A stretch of 64,000 nt of DNA from Pirellulaceae bacterium (GTDB lineage: Bacteria; Planctomycetota; Planctomycetia; Pirellulales; Pirellulaceae): contig JAKVCA010000021.1 in the NCBI GenBank assembly GCA_022448315.1, forward strand, positions 1 through 64,000, written 5' to 3'. The first letter of the stretch is position 1, and each line of letters starts with the position of its first letter. The translations under genes were made by a program, and so were the position numbers. The notes beneath the pieces are model-generated. The model made no database searches. It saw nothing but the letters and a program-made list of their open reading frames with translations, and was not told the origin of the DNA. This document shows, piece by piece, positions 26,022 to 35,367 of this stretch.

Positions 26022-28802
26022 ATGGCCATCACACCCGAACAATTTGTCGGTCACCTGCTGGAACTTGGGGTGGTCTCGACCTCGAGCGCCGAGACCTGTC
26101 TTGGGGTCTTGGACGATCCGGCACGAGAAGACCTACGCCAAACCGTCGGGCAGTTTGTAAAAACAGGTCTGATCACGCGGTATCAGACGGCCAAGATCCT
26201 GAAGGGACAGGGGGAGGATCTTGTTCTGGGGAATTACCTGCTCCTCAACCCAATCGGCCGTGGCGGCATGGGCGTCGTGTACCGGGCGAGACATCGATGG
26301 ATGGACCGGATTGTTGCTCTGAAAATTCTCAACCAAAAATCGAACGACGAGAGAGCATTGAGGCGATTTCAAAGAGAGATTCAGGCCGCGGCGAAACTCA
26401 GCCACCCCAATATCGTTACCGCTTTTGACGCAGATGAATCCGACGGTCGTTTGTACCTCGCGATGGAATACGTTCCGGGTGAAGATCTGGTCACCTTGAT
26501 CAAACAGCATGGCCCCTTTCCGTTGGCCAAGGCGATCTCGTGTGTGATCCAAGCCGCCAAAGGCCTTCATTACGCGCACCAGCAACGCCTCGTGCATCGC
26601 GATATCAAACCGAGTAACCTGCTGCTGGATTACGAGGGTAACCTCAAAATCCTCGATATGGGACTCGCACGGGTTGACTCGTCTTCGACCAAAGCGGACA
26701 CGCTAACGGTTGAGGACCCCTCGGGACTCACCAACCCGAACCAATTGTTAGGCACTGTCGACTTCATGAGTCCGGAACAGGCGGATGAATCCAATTCGGC
26801 GAATGAGCAAAGCGATATTTATAGCTTGGGATGCACCCTGTTTTACCTGTTAACGGGGAAAGCGCCTTTCCATCGTTCAAGCTTGATCAATACCTTGATG
26901 GCTCACCGACTGGAATCCATTCCTGACATCAGAGATGAATGCTCCGACGTACCTGCGGAGTTGCAGAGTGTCTTTGAAAACATGGTGGCAAAACTTCCGG
27001 CGGAGCGTTTTAAAACTGCGGCGGACGTCGTCAAAGCGCTCACCCCGTTCGATGACGACACTGATTTTGAAGTGGATGAATCACTATCGCTCATTATCGA
27101 CGAGGGAGAAGACACGAAAGTCTTCGAATTTGGTTCAAAGGATTTATCCTTGTCTGCACCTGCGACCTCATCGCCTAACGCCAGTTACAACTCAAACGAC
27201 ACCACGATAATCGACACCGTTGGCCTACCCCCTTGCATCGGCATTGACCTTGGAACCCATTCCACAGTCATCGCTGCGATTTCTCCAGATGGTACACCCC
27301 GCGTTATCCCGAACGCGCAGGGCGAATTATCGACGCCAACCTCAACCTACATTACCCCGGACAAAAAGATCGTCGTGGGTCGCGAAGCTGTCGAAGCTCT
27401 GAAGTATGACCCAAACCATGCGACGCTTTACCCGAAACAAAAACTTGGCACGGCCGAAGCATCTTCCGAGATCTACGGCCAAAGACTTCCCGCTGAAGTC
27501 TTATTGGCAGCGGTCTTAAAAAAGGTGAAGGAAGATGCTGAGTCCCATTTGGGCCCCATCAAGGAAGTGGTCATCTCGGTTCCGACATTTTTCGACGAGA
27601 CACGTCGCTTAGCCACTCAAAACGCAGGTTTTCTCGCGGGCCTCACCGTAATGGACATCGTCAACGAAACCACTGCGTCCGCCCTTGCCTACGCAGTGAA
27701 ACGAAATTCGGACACCTCTGAAACGCCAGAGTATCTTCAGGAAAACGATAAATTCTTGATCTTCGACCTCGGAGGCGGCACGTTCGACGTCACTGTTATG
27801 ACCTATGAAGAGGGTACTTTTCGAACCCTTTCCACCGACGGCGACTTCAAACTCGGCGGTCACAACTGGGATCTCCAGCTCCTGTATTTCATGAATCGCA
27901 AAATTCAGGCGGCGACCAACATTGACGTTCTAAAGGACCCCCGACTCCAGCTACACCTGCAAATGGAGTGCAAAGCAGCGAAAGAGAAGCTCGCCGCACA
28001 TCCTACGGCGACTGTCCGTTGTCGAGTCGAGGGTCGCGAAATCACGATTAAAGTGACACGAGACGTCTTCGAGAAAGTCACCTCGGATCTTATTGACCAG
28101 ACGGAAACATGCGTCCACCGTGTCATGAAAAACGCCAATCTCGGGTGGGCGGCGATTGACAACATTCTGTTGGTAGGCGAGGCGACCAAGTTGCCAGGCG
28201 TGACAAAAATGCTTAGGCGTGTGTCCGGAATTGAGCCCCAATCGACTGAATCTATCGGTGACTTGGTTAGCCACGGCGCCGCCATACACGCGTACCACCT
28301 ACACCTCACAAGATCTGGGAAATCGCCCAGACTCGAGGTTCAAAACGTCAGCACTCATAGCCTCGGCGTTTCAGCGATGAACCCGAGAAACAAAAAGCAA
28401 CAGATGAGCGTCCTGCTCCCGAAAAACACACCCCTTCCCGCGACGGCGACCCGAATTTATCGCCTCCGATCGAAGTCACAACGACGTATCGTCATTCCAA
28501 TCCTGGAAGGCGAAAGCCTCGATCCGATTGAATGCCATCCTCTCGGTCGATGCATACTTGACTCACTTCCGGAGAATTTGGGAGACGGGTGCCCCATCGA
28601 GGTGAAATTTACGTACCGTCAAAATGGACGCTTGAGTTTGAAGGTGATGATCGACGGCAATAAATGGGACCAAAAACTCCAGCGGTACACGGGTCTGACA
28701 AACCGGCAATTGCTCAGCTGGAAAACGCGTCTCGATGCGGATGACCTGTACAACATGGCTGGCCCAGGTTTTTCGGATACGGACGACCTTCCGTCACGCT
28801 AA
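26022..28802 (+). CDS. Ser/Thr protein kinase-Hsp70 fusion protein
   Basis: 926 residues. Residues 1-68 form a helical leader domain of planctomycete kinases. The kinase domain (about 71-340) is complete: P-loop GRGGMG (79-84), Lys101, HRDIKPSN with catalytic Asp194, DMG (212-214) in place of DFG, and SPEQ (250-253) at the APE position. An acidic, serine-rich linker (343-400) leads into an Hsp70 nucleotide-binding domain (403-765): IGIDLGTHST (407-416), NETTASALAYA (548-558), DLGGGTFDV (582-590), and an altered adenosine motif LLVGEATKLPG (716-726; canonical VGGxxR). A beta-type substrate-binding domain follows (about 770-885); the helical lid is essentially absent. No membrane helix, so it is cytoplasmic. 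ATG 26022 is chosen; 25965 is also in frame. The role, coupling of chaperone or client state to phosphorylation, is inference. Confidence 0.92.
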   Translation: MAITPEQFVGHLLELGVVSTSSAETCLGVLDDPAREDLRQTVGQFVKTGLITRYQTAKILKGQGEDLVLGNYLLLNPIGRGGMGVVYRARHRWMDRIVALKILNQKSNDERALRRFQREIQAAAKLSHPNIVTAFDADESDGRLYLAMEYVPGEDLVTLIKQHGPFPLAKAISCVIQAAKGLHYAHQQRLVHRDIKPSNLLLDYEGNLKILDMGLARVDSSSTKADTLTVEDPSGLTNPNQLLGTVDFMSPEQADESNSANEQSDIYSLGCTLFYLLTGKAPFHRSSLINTLMAHRLESIPDIRDECSDVPAELQSVFENMVAKLPAERFKTAADVVKALTPFDDDTDFEVDESLSLIIDEGEDTKVFEFGSKDLSLSAPATSSPNASYNSNDTTIIDTVGLPPCIGIDLGTHSTVIAAISPDGTPRVIPNAQGELSTPTSTYITPDKKIVVGREAVEALKYDPNHATLYPKQKLGTAEASSEIYGQRLPAEVLLAAVLKKVKEDAESHLGPIKEVVISVPTFFDETRRLATQNAGFLAGLTVMDIVNETTASALAYAVKRNSDTSETPEYLQENDKFLIFDLGGGTFDVTVMTYEEGTFRTLSTDGDFKLGGHNWDLQLLYFMNRKIQAATNIDVLKDPRLQLHLQMECKAAKEKLAAHPTATVRCRVEGREITIKVTRDVFEKVTSDLIDQTETCVHRVMKNANLGWAAIDNILLVGEATKLPGVTKMLRRVSGIEPQSTESIGDLVSHGAAIHAYHLHLTRSGKSPRLEVQNVSTHSLGVSAMNPRNKKQQMSVLLPKNTPLPATATRIYRLRSKSQRRIVIPILEGESLDPIECHPLGRCILDSLPENLGDGCPIEVKFTYRQNGRLSLKVMIDGNKWDQKLQRYTGLTNRQLLSWKTRLDADDLYNMAGPGFSDTDDLPSR

Positions 28803-28817
28803 TTCATGTCACCGCGC

Positions 28818-28851
28818 ACAAAAAAAGGCCTGGCTTTGCCAGACCTTTTTT
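28818..28851. terminator. Bidirectional Rho-independent terminator
   Basis: An A-run, a ggcctggc / gccagacc stem (one mismatch) with a ttt loop, and a T-run form a symmetric hairpin between the convergent kinase-Hsp70 and BBP7 genes. The A- and T-runs on either side let it terminate both. Confidence 0.9.
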
Positions 28852-28872
28852 ATGTGGATCAAACGTGGTTTG

Positions 28873-29973
28873 TTAACGACGCCATTCCGCTCCGAAGGTA
28901 AAACCATAAACCAAGACGTCTTGCCTTCCGTCGATACTCAGTGGTCCGAAACCGGGGCCCCGAACACTATTTGGATTTGCTGAGATCGTTCCATTCGGCA
29001 ACATGTTTGCGCGGGTCATCCCGTCCCACATGTACATCACCTGACCTCCAACCCTAAGCGAGATGTCCCGTGTAACTTCGTAAGATAAATCAAGACGACC
29101 CTCCCACATGGGTGTGAACGCGTCATCATTAATACCGCGATCAACAGCGGCGGTGACTAACTCTTCCTCGATGAAGACATTCGAGGCCGACGCGAACTGC
29201 CGATTGTAGTGAGCGGAAACGGCCGTTTGACCAGACCATCGGAACCGTCCGTTCTCTTTGAAGAACCGGGCTCCCATGGTTGCACCAAAAGCGTTGTTTT
29301 GATTGTGTTGCTGAAAGCGGTCAAACAGCGTCACCAACTCAGGGTCTGCGTCAGGGTCAGTTGGATCGAACTCCAAACGTTCGAATTGCGTGTCCTGGTA
29401 AGATCGGTCGCTGAGATAGACAAATCGACCTCCGATGTAAGGCTCAAAGTATCCGCCATTTTTGAGTTCCTGACGGAAGACTCGATTCAGTTCGTAGGAT
29501 TGGAATTTGGTACCAATCAACATGGGATTGGTCGTATTGCCAGCACCGTCGGTGTAGGTCATTCCAGCCATGGTTTGGATCGTTGCGGTCCAGCCCTTAC
29601 TGTTTTCGCCCATAAATCCGAGCTCAAACCGATTACCCCAGACTGTGTAGTTGAAATCAGGCGCTGACTGTCCGAGGAAAGTCGACGAGCTAGGTCCTGA
29701 GATTCCGCTATACGTTCGGTCGTATGTGGCGAAAACGCCCGTTGAAGGCTTAGGGTGTTCGTCTAGAAGACTGAAATCAGCCGGTGCAAACACTTGAAGG
29801 TCATAATCCATCAGCTGGTCGGCGACGAAATTGACACCACTCCCTACCCCTTGGTCGGAGTACGGAGCATCAAATGTTGTCCCCATCGGCGCCATAGCAT
29901 CTTGGGCATTTGCCGAGACGCCTAAAGTTGCGACCAAGGCGGCCAGAGATGCGAGAAAGCGTTTGATCAACAT
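28873..29973 (-). CDS. BBP7-type outer-membrane beta-barrel protein
   Basis: 366 residues with a clear signal peptide (MLIKRFLASLAALVATLGVSANAQ split at about residue 23). The mature protein has alternating aromatic and polar strands and repeated motifs (GNRFELGFMG, YEPYIGG-like, DISLRVGGQVMYMWDGM), ending in a strand FTFGAEWRR. I recognise the BBP7 family (formerly DUF1551), a planctomycete outer-membrane barrel. ATG 29973 follows GGGATT. Its function in the outer membrane, as pore or structural protein, is unknown. Confidence 0.85.
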   Translation of the reverse strand: MLIKRFLASLAALVATLGVSANAQDAMAPMGTTFDAPYSDQGVGSGVNFVADQLMDYDLQVFAPADFSLLDEHPKPSTGVFATYDRTYSGISGPSSSTFLGQSAPDFNYTVWGNRFELGFMGENSKGWTATIQTMAGMTYTDGAGNTTNPMLIGTKFQSYELNRVFRQELKNGGYFEPYIGGRFVYLSDRSYQDTQFERLEFDPTDPDADPELVTLFDRFQQHNQNNAFGATMGARFFKENGRFRWSGQTAVSAHYNRQFASASNVFIEEELVTAAVDRGINDDAFTPMWEGRLDLSYEVTRDISLRVGGQVMYMWDGMTRANMLPNGTISANPNSVRGPGFGPLSIDGRQDVLVYGFTFGAEWRR

Positions 29974-30474
29974 TTTTGAATCCCAATAGTTTTGAAGCAC
30001 TTTCCGTCGGCGCGGATTCCGCGAGCCGCATGCTATCCTCTTGTGCGGGTAGTATCGGTTGTAAGCCTTCGCGAAGTTGAAGGAGAAATCTTCGACTTGC
30101 GCAAAAATCACACTAACCGTTAAATTTCCTACCTGCACTCTGGAACCTGCCGGGCTTTCTGAGGTCAACAACGGCCTGCAAACGGACTAAATCACCCGAT
30201 TAGGGGACCCAATGCGGCATACGTTACTTTTACTACAGAAGTCAGTTCTGGCCTGCGGCACTACCAATTCGGGCGGATATGCCCTAAGTTTCTCTGTGGG
30301 GTTACCGTCTTTGCCAAGTTTGTAGGTAGACTACAAGGGTAGTCCGTTGGCAGAACTGATAATTCAGTAGTTTTTACTCAGTCACCTCCGATTGTTGTGA
30401 TGCGGAAGATTCCTTTAATCATCACAACCTCCTCTCGTTCTATCGGCAGAAAGACCCGACTCATTCAAGGACTT
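29974..30474. other. Divergent intergenic region
   Basis: The gap lies between the BBP7 gene (minus) and the TraB/GumN-like gene (plus). Its right part holds a structured element described separately at 30241-30376. The left part should contain the BBP7 promoter and leader; I see nothing specific in it. Confidence 0.5.
30241..30376 (+). ncRNA. Candidate structured RNA leader
   Basis: The 8-bp outer stem CAGTTCTG (30243-30250) / CAGAACTG (30351-30358), extendable by a T-A and a G-U pair, encloses a GGGC/GCCC hairpin (30271-30284) and either of two mutually exclusive hairpins: TTGTAG (30320-30325) with CTACAA (30331-30336), or GACTAC (30329-30334) with GTAGTC (30339-30344). The 3' arm of the outer stem overlaps another hairpin, ACTGA (30355-30359) / TCAGT (30364-30368), followed by AGTTTTT. 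Competing pairings before a T-run are what one expects of a riboswitch or attenuator, and the element ends about 100 bases before the TraB-like start. It matches no class I know. DNA-binding sites are an alternative explanation for the inverted repeats. Confidence 0.35.
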
Positions 30475-31620
30475 ATGATGATGCAGAAGAGAAAAGGCAT
30501 ATGCGGCATTTTGACGTCCCGTTTGCGATCCCTGACCACTGCGGTCGTCTTCCTGTCCTTGGGTAACCTGAACCTGTTGTGGGGGGTAGAAGCCAATCCC
30601 CTCGAGGGACCTACCGACTTCGTCCGAATCCGCCATGATGCCAACCATCAACCTGTCTCTTTCGAAACGGCGACGGTCACGTATCTGCGTGCTAACACCG
30701 ACGGGTCCGAAACTCGGGTGGATCTTATTGGAGTGGTTCATATAGGGTCCAAGTCCTATTACGACGCACTGAATAAACTGTTTGAGCAATATGATGCTTT
30801 GCTTTACGAACTTGTCGCCCCAGAAGGAACCAGAGTCCCGGCCGGTGGACGTCAAAGTTCCGGTGCGGATCCTCTATCCGGACTTCAAAACGGAATGAAA
30901 GAGATGCTTGGGCTGCAATTCCAGCTCGATCATATCGATTACCAACGCGATAATTTTGTCCATGCGGACATGTCTCCTGAGGAATTCATGGAGAGCATGA
31001 GTAAGAATGATGAAAGTTTTGCGAAAACCTTCTTCAAGATGCTGGGTTCTTCGATGGCGATTCAGGGCTCGAAAAGCTCCATGGACGAATCCGATTTGTT
31101 CATGGCCATGTTTTCCAGGGACCGTGAAATGAAGATGCGACGGGCGATGGCCAAACAGTTGTCTGGAGCAGATTTGGCGATGGTGGCCTTCAATGGCAAG
31201 GATGGCTCGACGATCATCAACCACCGCAATGGCAAGTGTTTTGAGATACTGGACCGCGAAATTGCCAAGGGACGCACCAACCTCGGTGTCTTCTATGGTG
31301 CTGGGCACCTTGCTGACATGGAAGAGAGACTCTTGAAAAAGGGATTCAAGAGATCCGGAGATCCGTTGTGGTACGTTGCGTGGCCTCTAACTCGGGAACC
31401 GATGGAAACGATTGTCCCGAAATCAACGAAGGCTTACCCCGCGAAACCGCAAACCTCGAACCCTCAGGAGTCACCTGCGTTGGAAGCATCGCCTTCCGAT
31501 TCTCAGCCTCCGACTCCGCCGGTAGAAGCTACGGATTCACCGGAGCCCAAGTCATCCAAATGCGAGAATTGTCCAGCGCCGAAGCGTCCCAAGCGTTTCC
31601 GAGGCCTTTTCCGAAAGTAA
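30475..31620 (+). CDS. TraB/GumN-like (TIKI superfamily) secreted protein
   Basis: 381 residues from ATG 30475, behind AAGGAC; an upstream in-frame start at 30397 adds residues without family character. Residues 19-40 are a signal peptide or membrane anchor (TTAVVFLSLGNLNLLWGVEA). The TIKI-type core shows LIGVVHIGSKSYY, YELVAPEG and, near the C-terminus, GVFYGAGHLADMEERLLKKGF, which carries conserved metal-binding residues. TIKI relatives are metalloproteases or unknown. The last 70 residues are a low-complexity proline/serine-rich tail ending CENCPAPKRPKRFRGLFRK, with a CXXC pair. Location outside the cytoplasm is likely; the substrate is unknown. Confidence 0.8.
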   Translation: MMMQKRKGICGILTSRLRSLTTAVVFLSLGNLNLLWGVEANPLEGPTDFVRIRHDANHQPVSFETATVTYLRANTDGSETRVDLIGVVHIGSKSYYDALNKLFEQYDALLYELVAPEGTRVPAGGRQSSGADPLSGLQNGMKEMLGLQFQLDHIDYQRDNFVHADMSPEEFMESMSKNDESFAKTFFKMLGSSMAIQGSKSSMDESDLFMAMFSRDREMKMRRAMAKQLSGADLAMVAFNGKDGSTIINHRNGKCFEILDREIAKGRTNLGVFYGAGHLADMEERLLKKGFKRSGDPLWYVAWPLTREPMETIVPKSTKAYPAKPQTSNPQESPALEASPSDSQPPTPPVEATDSPEPKSSKCENCPAPKRPKRFRGLFRK

Positions 31621-31703
31621 GCGCTCTGCCTCAACCATTATTGGTCAGGAGCGAAGTTGGAGTAGCGTGTCCCTCCTACCGTTTCGTCGAGTGAGCCCCC
31701 TTC

Positions 31704-32885
31704 GTGACCACAGTCAGGATTGACGGAGCGAACGAATGCACGGCGTGGATGCTCACGCCGCCGGGCCGCGCCGCAGTGTCCACTGTTTGTGTAAGCGGTC
31801 CTGTCGTCCGGGAACTGTTGGAACTTTTTTTTGAGCCTCAATCGCAAGGCCTCTGGGCAAGCCAAAGTTTGAACCGACTTTTTTACGGGAACTGGCTTGG
31901 CCCAGATGGCTCCCGAGAAGACTTGGTCGTCTGCCGAAAAACTTCCGAAGCTTTCGAGATCTATTGCCATGGCGGTACGCTTCCGACCCGCCGAATACTT
32001 GGCAATCTACAATCCCAAGGCTGCCGAATCGGTTCACCTTGGGAGGCGATGAGAACCGAAACTCGAGATCTGATTTCTGCCGAAGCACGTTGGCTACTGT
32101 CGTCTCAGGGGAGTCAGATACCCGCCTCGATTCTGGCAAGGCAAGCCATGGGGGCGTTATCCGCCACCGTTGATCAGATCGGGCAACTGATTCGGGAAGG
32201 CGCATTCCGCGAGGCGAAGAGTCGCGCAATGCAGCTTCGGAACACGTGGTCTTGGGGTCTTCGAATTTTACGCCCACCCCGCGTCGCCTTCTGTGGCCGA
32301 CCCAATGTGGGAAAAAGCAGCTTGATCAATGCGATCTTGGGGTACGAGCGATCCATTGTGGTCGATCAACCGGGGACAACACGAGACGTGGTAATGGAAC
32401 GAGCGATCATCGGAGGTTGGCCGGTAGAGTTGATCGATACGGCAGGCCTGCGGTCGTCGACGAGGGATCCCTTGGAGGAACAGGGGATTGGACGCGCGCG
32501 ACACATCCTCAAGGAAGTGGATGGCATCGTTGCGGTTTCATCATTTCCAGATTGTCAAACCGTAAAGCTCCCTGATGAGATCCAGACTCCGGTTCTGCAG
32601 GTCTGGAACAAATCGGATTTATGCTCCGAAGTTCGACCCGCGTGCGACGTTTTAATGACGAGCGTGCTCGAGAACCAAGGGATTTCGGACCTGCTGAGCC
32701 AACTGCAAGCCATGCTGATTCCTCGAGGCACTCCGCCGGATGCGATCATTTTCACGGACCGACAGAAACAACACCTGGAAACGGTGATCTCGGCGTTATC
32801 CAAATCGGACGGTCGGACCGCCTTACAGAGTCTGACTGATTTAACGCACCAGGACAAAGTAGCGGCCCCCTCGTCGAGCAATTGA
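31704..32885 (+). CDS. MnmE-like GTPase without the catalytic C-terminus
   Basis: 393 residues with an MnmE-type N-terminal folate-binding domain (about 11-115, starting [18 protein letters not shown] and including EIYCHGG), helical segments, and a complete G domain: P-loop GRPNVGKSS (198-206), switch TTRD (225-228), DTAGLR (G3) and NKSD (G4). The last helical region is short and ends KVAAPSSSN; the C-x-G-K motif of true MnmE, needed for catalysis of the tRNA wobble-uridine modification, is missing, as are about 60 residues. The start is GTG 31704. It is better read as an MnmE paralog of unknown role than as mnmE. Confidence 0.85.
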   Translation: MTTVRIDGANECTAWMLTPPGRAAVSTVCVSGPVVRELLELFFEPQSQGLWASQSLNRLFYGNWLGPDGSREDLVVCRKTSEAFEIYCHGGTLPTRRILGNLQSQGCRIGSPWEAMRTETRDLISAEARWLLSSQGSQIPASILARQAMGALSATVDQIGQLIREGAFREAKSRAMQLRNTWSWGLRILRPPRVAFCGRPNVGKSSLINAILGYERSIVVDQPGTTRDVVMERAIIGGWPVELIDTAGLRSSTRDPLEEQGIGRARHILKEVDGIVAVSSFPDCQTVKLPDEIQTPVLQVWNKSDLCSEVRPACDVLMTSVLENQGISDLLSQLQAMLIPRGTPPDAIIFTDRQKQHLETVISALSKSDGRTALQSLTDLTHQDKVAAPSSSN

Positions 32886-33028
32886 ACTCGGTTCAAGAGG
32901 CCTCGGTGGTTGTTGCGACACTGCCGTCGATGGATTACGCTCTTTGCTCATTCGTCGGATTCAACAAAAGCCTTCACATGTGACCGGCTCGCCTTGAGCT
33001 TGGTTGCGTTTTGTTCAGGGAGCTGGCC

Positions 33029-34114
33029 ATGGCACTTGGGTTTGGCATCATCGGATGCGGCATGATTTCGAAATTCCACGCTCGAGCGATCGCCGACGTC
33101 CGTGGTAGCAAACTGATTGCCTGTTACAACCGAACGTTACCCGCCGCAGAAAAACTGGCCGCCGAGTTTGGCGGAACCGCTTATACGGATCTTGACGATT
33201 TCCTTGCCCACCCCGGATTGGACGTCGTGACCATCGGTACGCCAAGTGGAGCACATCTTGAGCCAACTCTTGCGGCGGCTAAAGCCGGTAAACATGTGAT
33301 CGTGGAAAAGCCACTTGAGATCACATTGAAGCGATGCGACGCCATGATTCAGGCGTGCCGAGAGGCGGGTGTCTTACTCGGAACAATCTTTCCGTCGAGA
33401 TTTCACCGTTCCTCGCAGTTGCTCAAACGCGCCGTGGATCAAGGACGGTTTGGCCGAATGACAATGGGCGATGCCTATGTAAAATGGTACCGATCGCAAG
33501 AATATTATGACAGCGGAGCGTGGCGAGGCACGTGGGAGTTGGATGGTGGCGGCGCCCTCATGAATCAAGCGATCCACACGGTGGACCTGCTCACATGGCT
33601 CATGGGTCCGGTCCTTGAAATCTCCGCGTTCACTGCAACTCTGGCCCACGAGCGCATCGAGGTGGAAGATACGGCCACCGCAACCCTTAGATTCGCGAGC
33701 GGGGCGCTCGGTGTGATCGAAGCGACCACCACAGCATTCCCGGGCTCACTCAAGAAGGTCGAGTTGCATGGATCTGAGGGCTCGGCGGTTCTACAAGAGG
33801 AAGACATCATTCAGTGGGAATTTGCGAAAATGAAAAGCCAGGATGCAAACCTTCTGGAGGAGATGTCCCAACGGACAGAGACCGGGGGTGGAGCAGCCGA
33901 CCCTGCTGCAATCGGTCATCATGGCCATACCGCCATTTTCAAAGATTTTGCAAATGCGATAAAAAAAGGAACGCCGCCGGCGATTGATGGGGCAGAGGGT
34001 CGACGTAGTGTCGAGATCATTCTGGGTCTCTACAAGGCTGCAGAGACAGGAAAACGCGTCGCCTTTCCGCTTCCTAAGGATCCGATCCTCAAAGCGCGCA
34101 CCGCAAAGAAATGA
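33029..34114 (+). CDS. Gfo/Idh/MocA family oxidoreductase
   Basis: 361 residues with an NAD(P)-binding Rossmann fold (GFGIIGCGMISKFHARAI at the N-terminus), the catalytic EKP motif (HVIVEKPLEIT) and the C-terminal substrate domain with WRGTWELDGGGALMNQAIHTVD, whose histidine is the usual catalytic residue. No Tat signal is present, so it is cytoplasmic. Such enzymes oxidise sugar or inositol hydroxyls. ATG 33029 follows GGGAG. Neighbours do not reveal the sugar. Confidence 0.93.
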   Translation: MALGFGIIGCGMISKFHARAIADVRGSKLIACYNRTLPAAEKLAAEFGGTAYTDLDDFLAHPGLDVVTIGTPSGAHLEPTLAAAKAGKHVIVEKPLEITLKRCDAMIQACREAGVLLGTIFPSRFHRSSQLLKRAVDQGRFGRMTMGDAYVKWYRSQEYYDSGAWRGTWELDGGGALMNQAIHTVDLLTWLMGPVLEISAFTATLAHERIEVEDTATATLRFASGALGVIEATTTAFPGSLKKVELHGSEGSAVLQEEDIIQWEFAKMKSQDANLLEEMSQRTETGGGAADPAAIGHHGHTAIFKDFANAIKKGTPPAIDGAEGRRSVEIILGLYKAAETGKRVAFPLPKDPILKARTAKK

Positions 34115-34658
34115 TTGTCACGATTCTACGGCGGTTGAGAGCAGTCGCCGCTCGAGTCATGTGAGAATTTTCGCAAATTAAAGGCAAGCGTTTGCTTGAC
34201 TTTACCTAACCCGATGCTGGGGAACTTCCGAATTTCGGGTTTAGAGTGTTTCCTTTTTTTCGAGAAGGAAATTCAACGCGGGTGAGCGCAACATGACGGA
34301 CTGTCAGAATCAGACTTTCTTGGGGTACGACTACGGAACCCCCCTTCGAAATGCTGAATAACTTGATAATTGAAATGGCGAGCCACGCCATCTGATTATT
34401 TTCACGGCCAGGGCAAATCCGATTTGGTATTTCAGAGAAGGAAGCTAACTTTTGTTGAACACCAGCAACGACACTTCAAAATTATTTTCCACGAGCAGCA
34501 TCAGATGACCTTACGTGTCCAACTGGTAGCGATCATCACTGTAGCGAAGCAGGAACTGACCCAAGTGACAGCAGTTCAAGGTTTCTTGAATCGGTCCTAG
34601 AACCAACTGCATCGGTTCAGCGAATTGATCAGTGACGATCACACAAAAGGAAGAACCC
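34115..34658. other. Gene-free intergenic stretch
   Basis: It contains a small hairpin CAAGC-GTTT-GCTTG (34185-34198) and an imperfect T-rich hairpin TTTCCTT (34249-34255) / AAGGAAA (34265-34271). Neither is a convincing terminator. Promoter elements for the following small gene should lie here but are not recognised. Confidence 0.45.
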
Positions 34659-34985
34659 ATGGCAAAATACTACGTTGAGTCCGGCGAAATCCGTTTAATC
34701 GTCCAAGCCGAAGATCCAAGAATGGCCGCGTTATGGACGATGCATAGCGCAATGGAGCAGACGGTCTCCCTCGATGCACTCGATTTGAGTAATGACCAAC
34801 TCGAAGACTTCAAAAAGATGGATTCAGTTGCTCAGTTCAGTCGTCAGATTTCAGTCAGCGAAATTGGCTTGGGCCGAGCCGAGGCCGGGCAATTTGAAGC
34901 CTTGGAAATCATGATTGAGTGGAATCAACTCGCCGTCGCTCTGGCACGATTGGAGCGACTGATCGATGGTCAGGAAACCTCGTGA
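34659..34985 (+). CDS. Small conserved protein of unknown function
   Basis: 108 residues from ATG 34659 (MAKYYVESGE), preceded by aaaggaag; an earlier in-frame start at 34632 is less likely. The protein begins with a beta strand pair (YYVESGEIRLIVQAED) and continues as mostly helical sequence ending in ALARLERLIDG. I recall similar short proteins in planctomycetes, of unknown function. No signal, membrane or catalytic motif is visible. Confidence 0.75.
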   Translation: MAKYYVESGEIRLIVQAEDPRMAALWTMHSAMEQTVSLDALDLSNDQLEDFKKMDSVAQFSRQISVSEIGLGRAEAGQFEALEIMIEWNQLAVALARLERLIDGQETS

Positions 34986-35367
34986 GATCGGGCGAGGTGC
35001 GATTAAGGAGGTCGCTCAACTCCCACAGGCTCACCACGGCGACTCTCAACCGCGACTCTCAACCGCGACTCTCAACCGCGACTCTCAGCAGTAACATGGC
35101 GGCATACTGATTTTCGACCTCCGCTTCGCCGCATCCACCATGAGCCCATCGGAAAAAGTGTCAGGACCAAACCTCTTTCATAGTTTGGCCAATCCTATTC
35201 TACAACAATATCGCTGAGGCTAGAATTCGCAAAGCTTATCTGCTGACTGACGGACACCTTTGCAATTTTCAGGCAATTTGTCTATCGCCGGGCAACTTTG
35301 CCATCGCCGGGCAAGGTGTCTCCATGAGCCACGTGCCCATCCAAACCGAGTCCGAAAGTCGCGTTGC
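34986..35367. other. Intergenic region with repeats
   Basis: It separates two convergent genes. It holds a four-copy 13-bp tandem repeat (35038-35089) and a separate 12-bp direct duplication, atcgccgggcaa, at 35284-35295 and 35303-35314. No gene or clear terminator is seen. Confidence 0.5.
35038..35089. repeat. 13-bp tandem repeat, four copies
   Basis: Four adjacent copies of cgcgactctcaac. Copies 2 and 3 are identical, copy 1 differs at the first base, and copy 4 ends agc. It lies just after the small conserved gene. The unit length of 13 is not a multiple of three, so it is not a coding repeat. Confidence 0.9.

Noticed and set aside
30475-31620. Conjugation protein TraB
   Set aside because: The name of the TraB/GumN family does not imply conjugation; no transfer or plasmid genes are nearby.
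31704-32885. Annotation as mnmE itself
   Set aside because: The C-terminal C-x-G-K motif and about 60 residues are missing, so a plain mnmE label would mislead.
35038-35089. CRISPR array
   Set aside because: The repeat unit is only 13 bases with no spacers and no cas genes nearby.
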